The position numbers and the translations under genes are program-made. From the NCBI GenBank assembly GCA_900549235.1, contig URNT01000020.1, forward strand, positions 1 through 61,686: a DNA stretch of 61,686 nt. Direction: 5' to 3'. The notes beneath the pieces were generated by a model that searched no databases, had not been told where the DNA came from, and was given only the letters and a program-made list of their open reading frames with translations. The DNA is from an uncultured Clostridium sp. (GTDB lineage: Bacteria > Bacillota > Clostridia > Lachnospirales > Lachnospiraceae). Shown here in pieces: positions 60,153-61,686 of the stretch (positions are counted from its first letter, which is position 1; every line of letters begins with the position of its first letter).

Positions 60153-61169
60153 ATGATAACCATCAAAGATGTGGCCATATATTCAGGCGTTTCCCTGACC
60201 ACTGTTTCCAGAGTCATCAATGGTTCTGAAAAAGTAACACCAAAAACAAAAGCCAAGGTAGATCAGGCCATTAAAGAATTGGGGTATTTTCCCAATAAAG
60301 CCGCCCGTTCCCTGGTTACAAAACAGGCAGATTCAATCGCCATCATGTTCCGCAACCTTCATGACCCCTTTTTCAGCGAACTGATCCACGGAATTGAGGA
60401 CGCTGCCGCCCATTCCGGCCGCAACGTTATTTTCTGCAGTCCGGGAAAAAACGAAAAAGTCAGGGACCGTTATATCGAATACCTGACAAATGGGATTTCT
60501 GACGCAATTATCCTTTATGGCTCCCTCTTCAGCGACAAAGCCATGATCGATCATCTGTATAAAGTAAATTTTCCGCTTCTGCTGATTGAGAATAATTTTC
60601 AGACTATGCCTGTGAATCAGTTCCTGATTGATAATATCAACGGCGCGCGGAACGCAGTTCAGTATCTGATCAAACGCGGCCATAAAAAAATCGCCCATGT
60701 TATGGGGAATCCCAACAAAAAGGTTATTTTAGAACGTTTCAGCGGCTACACAGAAGCCATGCAGGCTAACGGCCTTATGATCCGTGATTATTATATCCAG
60801 AAGACGCAGGACGATTCTTCCATCTCTATGTCAGCCTTCAAAGATATGATGGAGCGTCCAGAACGTCCTACCGCAATCTTCTGCAGTGATGACAAGATTG
60901 CCATACAGGTGATCACCGCTTTAGAAAAGTTGGGATTTTCTGTTCCTGAAGATGTGTCTGTAATTGGTTTTGATAATTTGAACAGTTATAATAATTCCTA
61001 TCGAGGCCCCCGGATCACCAGTGTCCAGCAGCCTCTTTACCAGATCGGCTATGACAGTATCCTGGCCATTGACCGGATACTAAAGGGAGAATCGACAGAG
61101 CTGATCAACAAAACCTATTCTACCGTCCTGGCTGAACACGAAACAGTTTCCGACTGCTCTTCTCCCTAG
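60153..61169 (+). CDS. LacI family transcriptional regulator
   Basis: 338 residues. HTH and hinge helix at the N terminus (MITIKDVAIYSGVSLTTVSRVINGSEKVTPKTKAKV; AIKELGYFPNKAARSL), then a periplasmic-binding-protein-like sensor domain (SIAIMFRNLHDPFFSELIHGIEDAA; PTAIFCSDDKIAIQVI; VSVIGFDNLN). The ATG at 60153 is preferred to a TTG two codons earlier. It is divergent from the SBP operon and should repress it through O1 and O2. Its TAG stop codon is formed by the end of a MITE, so the extreme C terminus may have been altered by the insertion. Confidence 0.92.
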   Translation: MITIKDVAIYSGVSLTTVSRVINGSEKVTPKTKAKVDQAIKELGYFPNKAARSLVTKQADSIAIMFRNLHDPFFSELIHGIEDAAAHSGRNVIFCSPGKNEKVRDRYIEYLTNGISDAIILYGSLFSDKAMIDHLYKVNFPLLLIENNFQTMPVNQFLIDNINGARNAVQYLIKRGHKKIAHVMGNPNKKVILERFSGYTEAMQANGLMIRDYYIQKTQDDSSISMSAFKDMMERPERPTAIFCSDDKIAIQVITALEKLGFSVPEDVSVIGFDNLNSYNNSYRGPRITSVQQPLYQIGYDSILAIDRILKGESTELINKTYSTVLAEHETVSDCSSP

Positions 61170-61331
61170 AGCGTGGTTGAAAATTGCTTTCTGACAGCTG
61201 TGCGTTCCACTTTGTGGGAGATCCCGGTTGGATGAAGGAGGCGTAGCGGGCTACGCTGACTGAATCCGGCTGGGATATGCCGCGAAGTGGGACGTGCAGA
61301 TGGCGGGAATGAATTTTCAAACACGCTCTAG
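61166..61331. mobile_element. MITE copy 2 (166 bp)
   Basis: Ends CTAGAGCGTGGTTGAAAATT and AATTTTCAAACACGCTCTAG, a 20-bp inverted repeat with one mismatch, with TA at both borders. The interior is closely similar to copy 1 (42131-42292), including the GCGTAGCGGGCTACGC hairpin and the segment GTGCAGATGGCGGGAATG. No coding capacity. The left TA is inside the lacI stop codon TAG. Confidence 0.88.
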
Positions 61332-61381
61332 AATAAAAGTAGGTCTGCAAACCACAAATATAAAAGCATAGGAGATCTAAA

Positions 61382-61417
61382 ATGGACAATAATAGTTTAG
61401 CCCATAGTGTGTCCTGA
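61382..61417 (+). mobile_element. 5' remnant of an IS200/IS605-type transposase
   Basis: ATAGGAG followed by an ATG and MDNNSLAHS, the characteristic start of IS200-family TnpA proteins in Firmicutes, then TGA after 11 codons. Only this 5' end is left, and the sequence that follows is unrelated. Confidence 0.5.
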
Positions 61418-61610
61418 ATGCCACTACTTTTTCAGTAAAGGCAATGCTCTTTATGAGATGGAGGAGGGCCTCCGCAATCGTCATGCAGGTGGAGCTTGCA
61501 AAACACTTATAGGTGCTCCGGGCAAAAGTTGGGGGGCTGAGTGTATAAGAAAAGGCGAAAAAAATCGTCAGTTGCGTGTCGCAGAGCTGAACGAAAGTGA
61601 TGTGGTATAA
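61407..61610 (+). CDS. Small hypothetical ORF with CPEC motif, doubtful
   Basis: Up to 67 residues from a GTG that overlaps the IS200 remnant. It begins CPECHYFFSKGNALYEMEEG, has further Cys residues and a basic/acidic C terminus (KGEKNRQLRVAELNESDVV). No ribosome-binding site is apparent. It may be a fragment of a zinc-ribbon protein from a mobile element. I do not recognise the family. Confidence 0.3.
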   Translation: MCPECHYFFSKGNALYEMEEGLRNRHAGGACKTLIGAPGKSWGAECIRKGEKNRQLRVAELNESDVV

Positions 61611-61615
61611 AAAAG

Positions 61616-61661
61616 TTGACAGCTTGTTCTCAAGGATTTCATAATAAAATCAAGAGAACAA
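61616..61661 (+). promoter_or_regulatory. Promoter with inverted repeat before the last gene
   Basis: TTGACA (61616-61621), an 18-bp spacer and CATAAT (61640-61645). TTGTTCTC (61624-61631) and GAGAACAA (61654-61661) form a perfect 8-bp dyad around the -10 box, fitting a repressor site. Confidence 0.6.
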
Positions 61662-61674
61662 GGAGGTATTCAAA

Positions 61675-61686
61675 GTGGCACGTAAA
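61675..61686 (+). CDS. Start of a gene cut by the window end
   Basis: AAGGAGG, 8 bases, then GTG and the codons for V/M-A-R-K at the window edge. Only four codons are visible, so no function can be given. Confidence 0.4.

Overview
The window looks like chromosomal DNA of an anaerobic gut Firmicute, most likely a Lachnospiraceae / Clostridium cluster XIVa relative. The basis is gene content (YesM/YesN two-component systems paired with CUT1 sugar ABC transporters, GlpP-type glycerol control, PTS-dependent dihydroxyacetone kinase), strong AGGAGG ribosome-binding sites and class II tRNAs. No rRNA, CRISPR array or replication origin was seen.

Left edge to 14.5 kb: an accessory island. It opens with the 3' half of a tRNA-Arg(CCT), which looks like an attachment site, and a 5'-truncated tyrosine integrase. 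A one-strand array follows (about 13.2 kb down to 1.1 kb) of genes typical of polymorphic-toxin immunity loci: a 1523-residue multi-module protein (TPR, SUKH, DUF4261-like, DUF4253-like), KptA RNA 2'-phosphotransferase, an LRR/NTF2-like protein, DUF6881-, DUF4241-, DUF5713- and DUF2262-like proteins, Imm17 and a zinc-ribbon protein. No toxin gene is visible. At least three genes are frameshifted and others are remnants. The island ends near a small XRE regulator with an attenuator-like leader and three tRNA genes (Tyr, Tyr, Ser).

14.6-33.5 kb: carbohydrate modules. A GH88 unsaturated glucuronyl hydrolase is divergent from an ABC importer, a YesMN pair and a BadF-type sugar kinase. A MarR/MATE pair follows, with a clear operator-promoter. 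A second YesMN pair is divergent from an SBP, a GH32 fructosidase and two permeases (fructan or sucrose use).

33.7-43 kb: an FMN-binding-like membrane protein, then a glycerol locus on the minus strand: glpP with a leader terminator, glpK, glpF, two FAD oxidoreductases (GlpA/GlpB-like), a DUF1667 protein, a small Cys-rich repeat peptide, and dhaK-dhaL-dhaM. A 162-bp MITE separates glpP from glpK.

43.1-48 kb: a beta-glucoside PTS (EIIBCA), a GH1 phospho-beta-glucosidase, an RpiR regulator and a thioredoxin-like protein.

48.1-61.2 kb: a minus-strand catabolic operon controlled by a divergent LacI regulator through two matching operators. It encodes an ABC importer, an enolase-superfamily dehydratase, a mannonate-dehydratase-like protein, a VOC protein, a GH1 beta-glucosidase, a Gfo/Idh/MocA oxidoreductase, two RidA proteins, an amidohydrolase and a SelA-like PLP enzyme. 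This combination is a good candidate for an undescribed pathway for a glycosylated or amino sugar acid. A second MITE copy ends the lacI gene, and IS200-type debris plus the start of another gene lie at the right edge.
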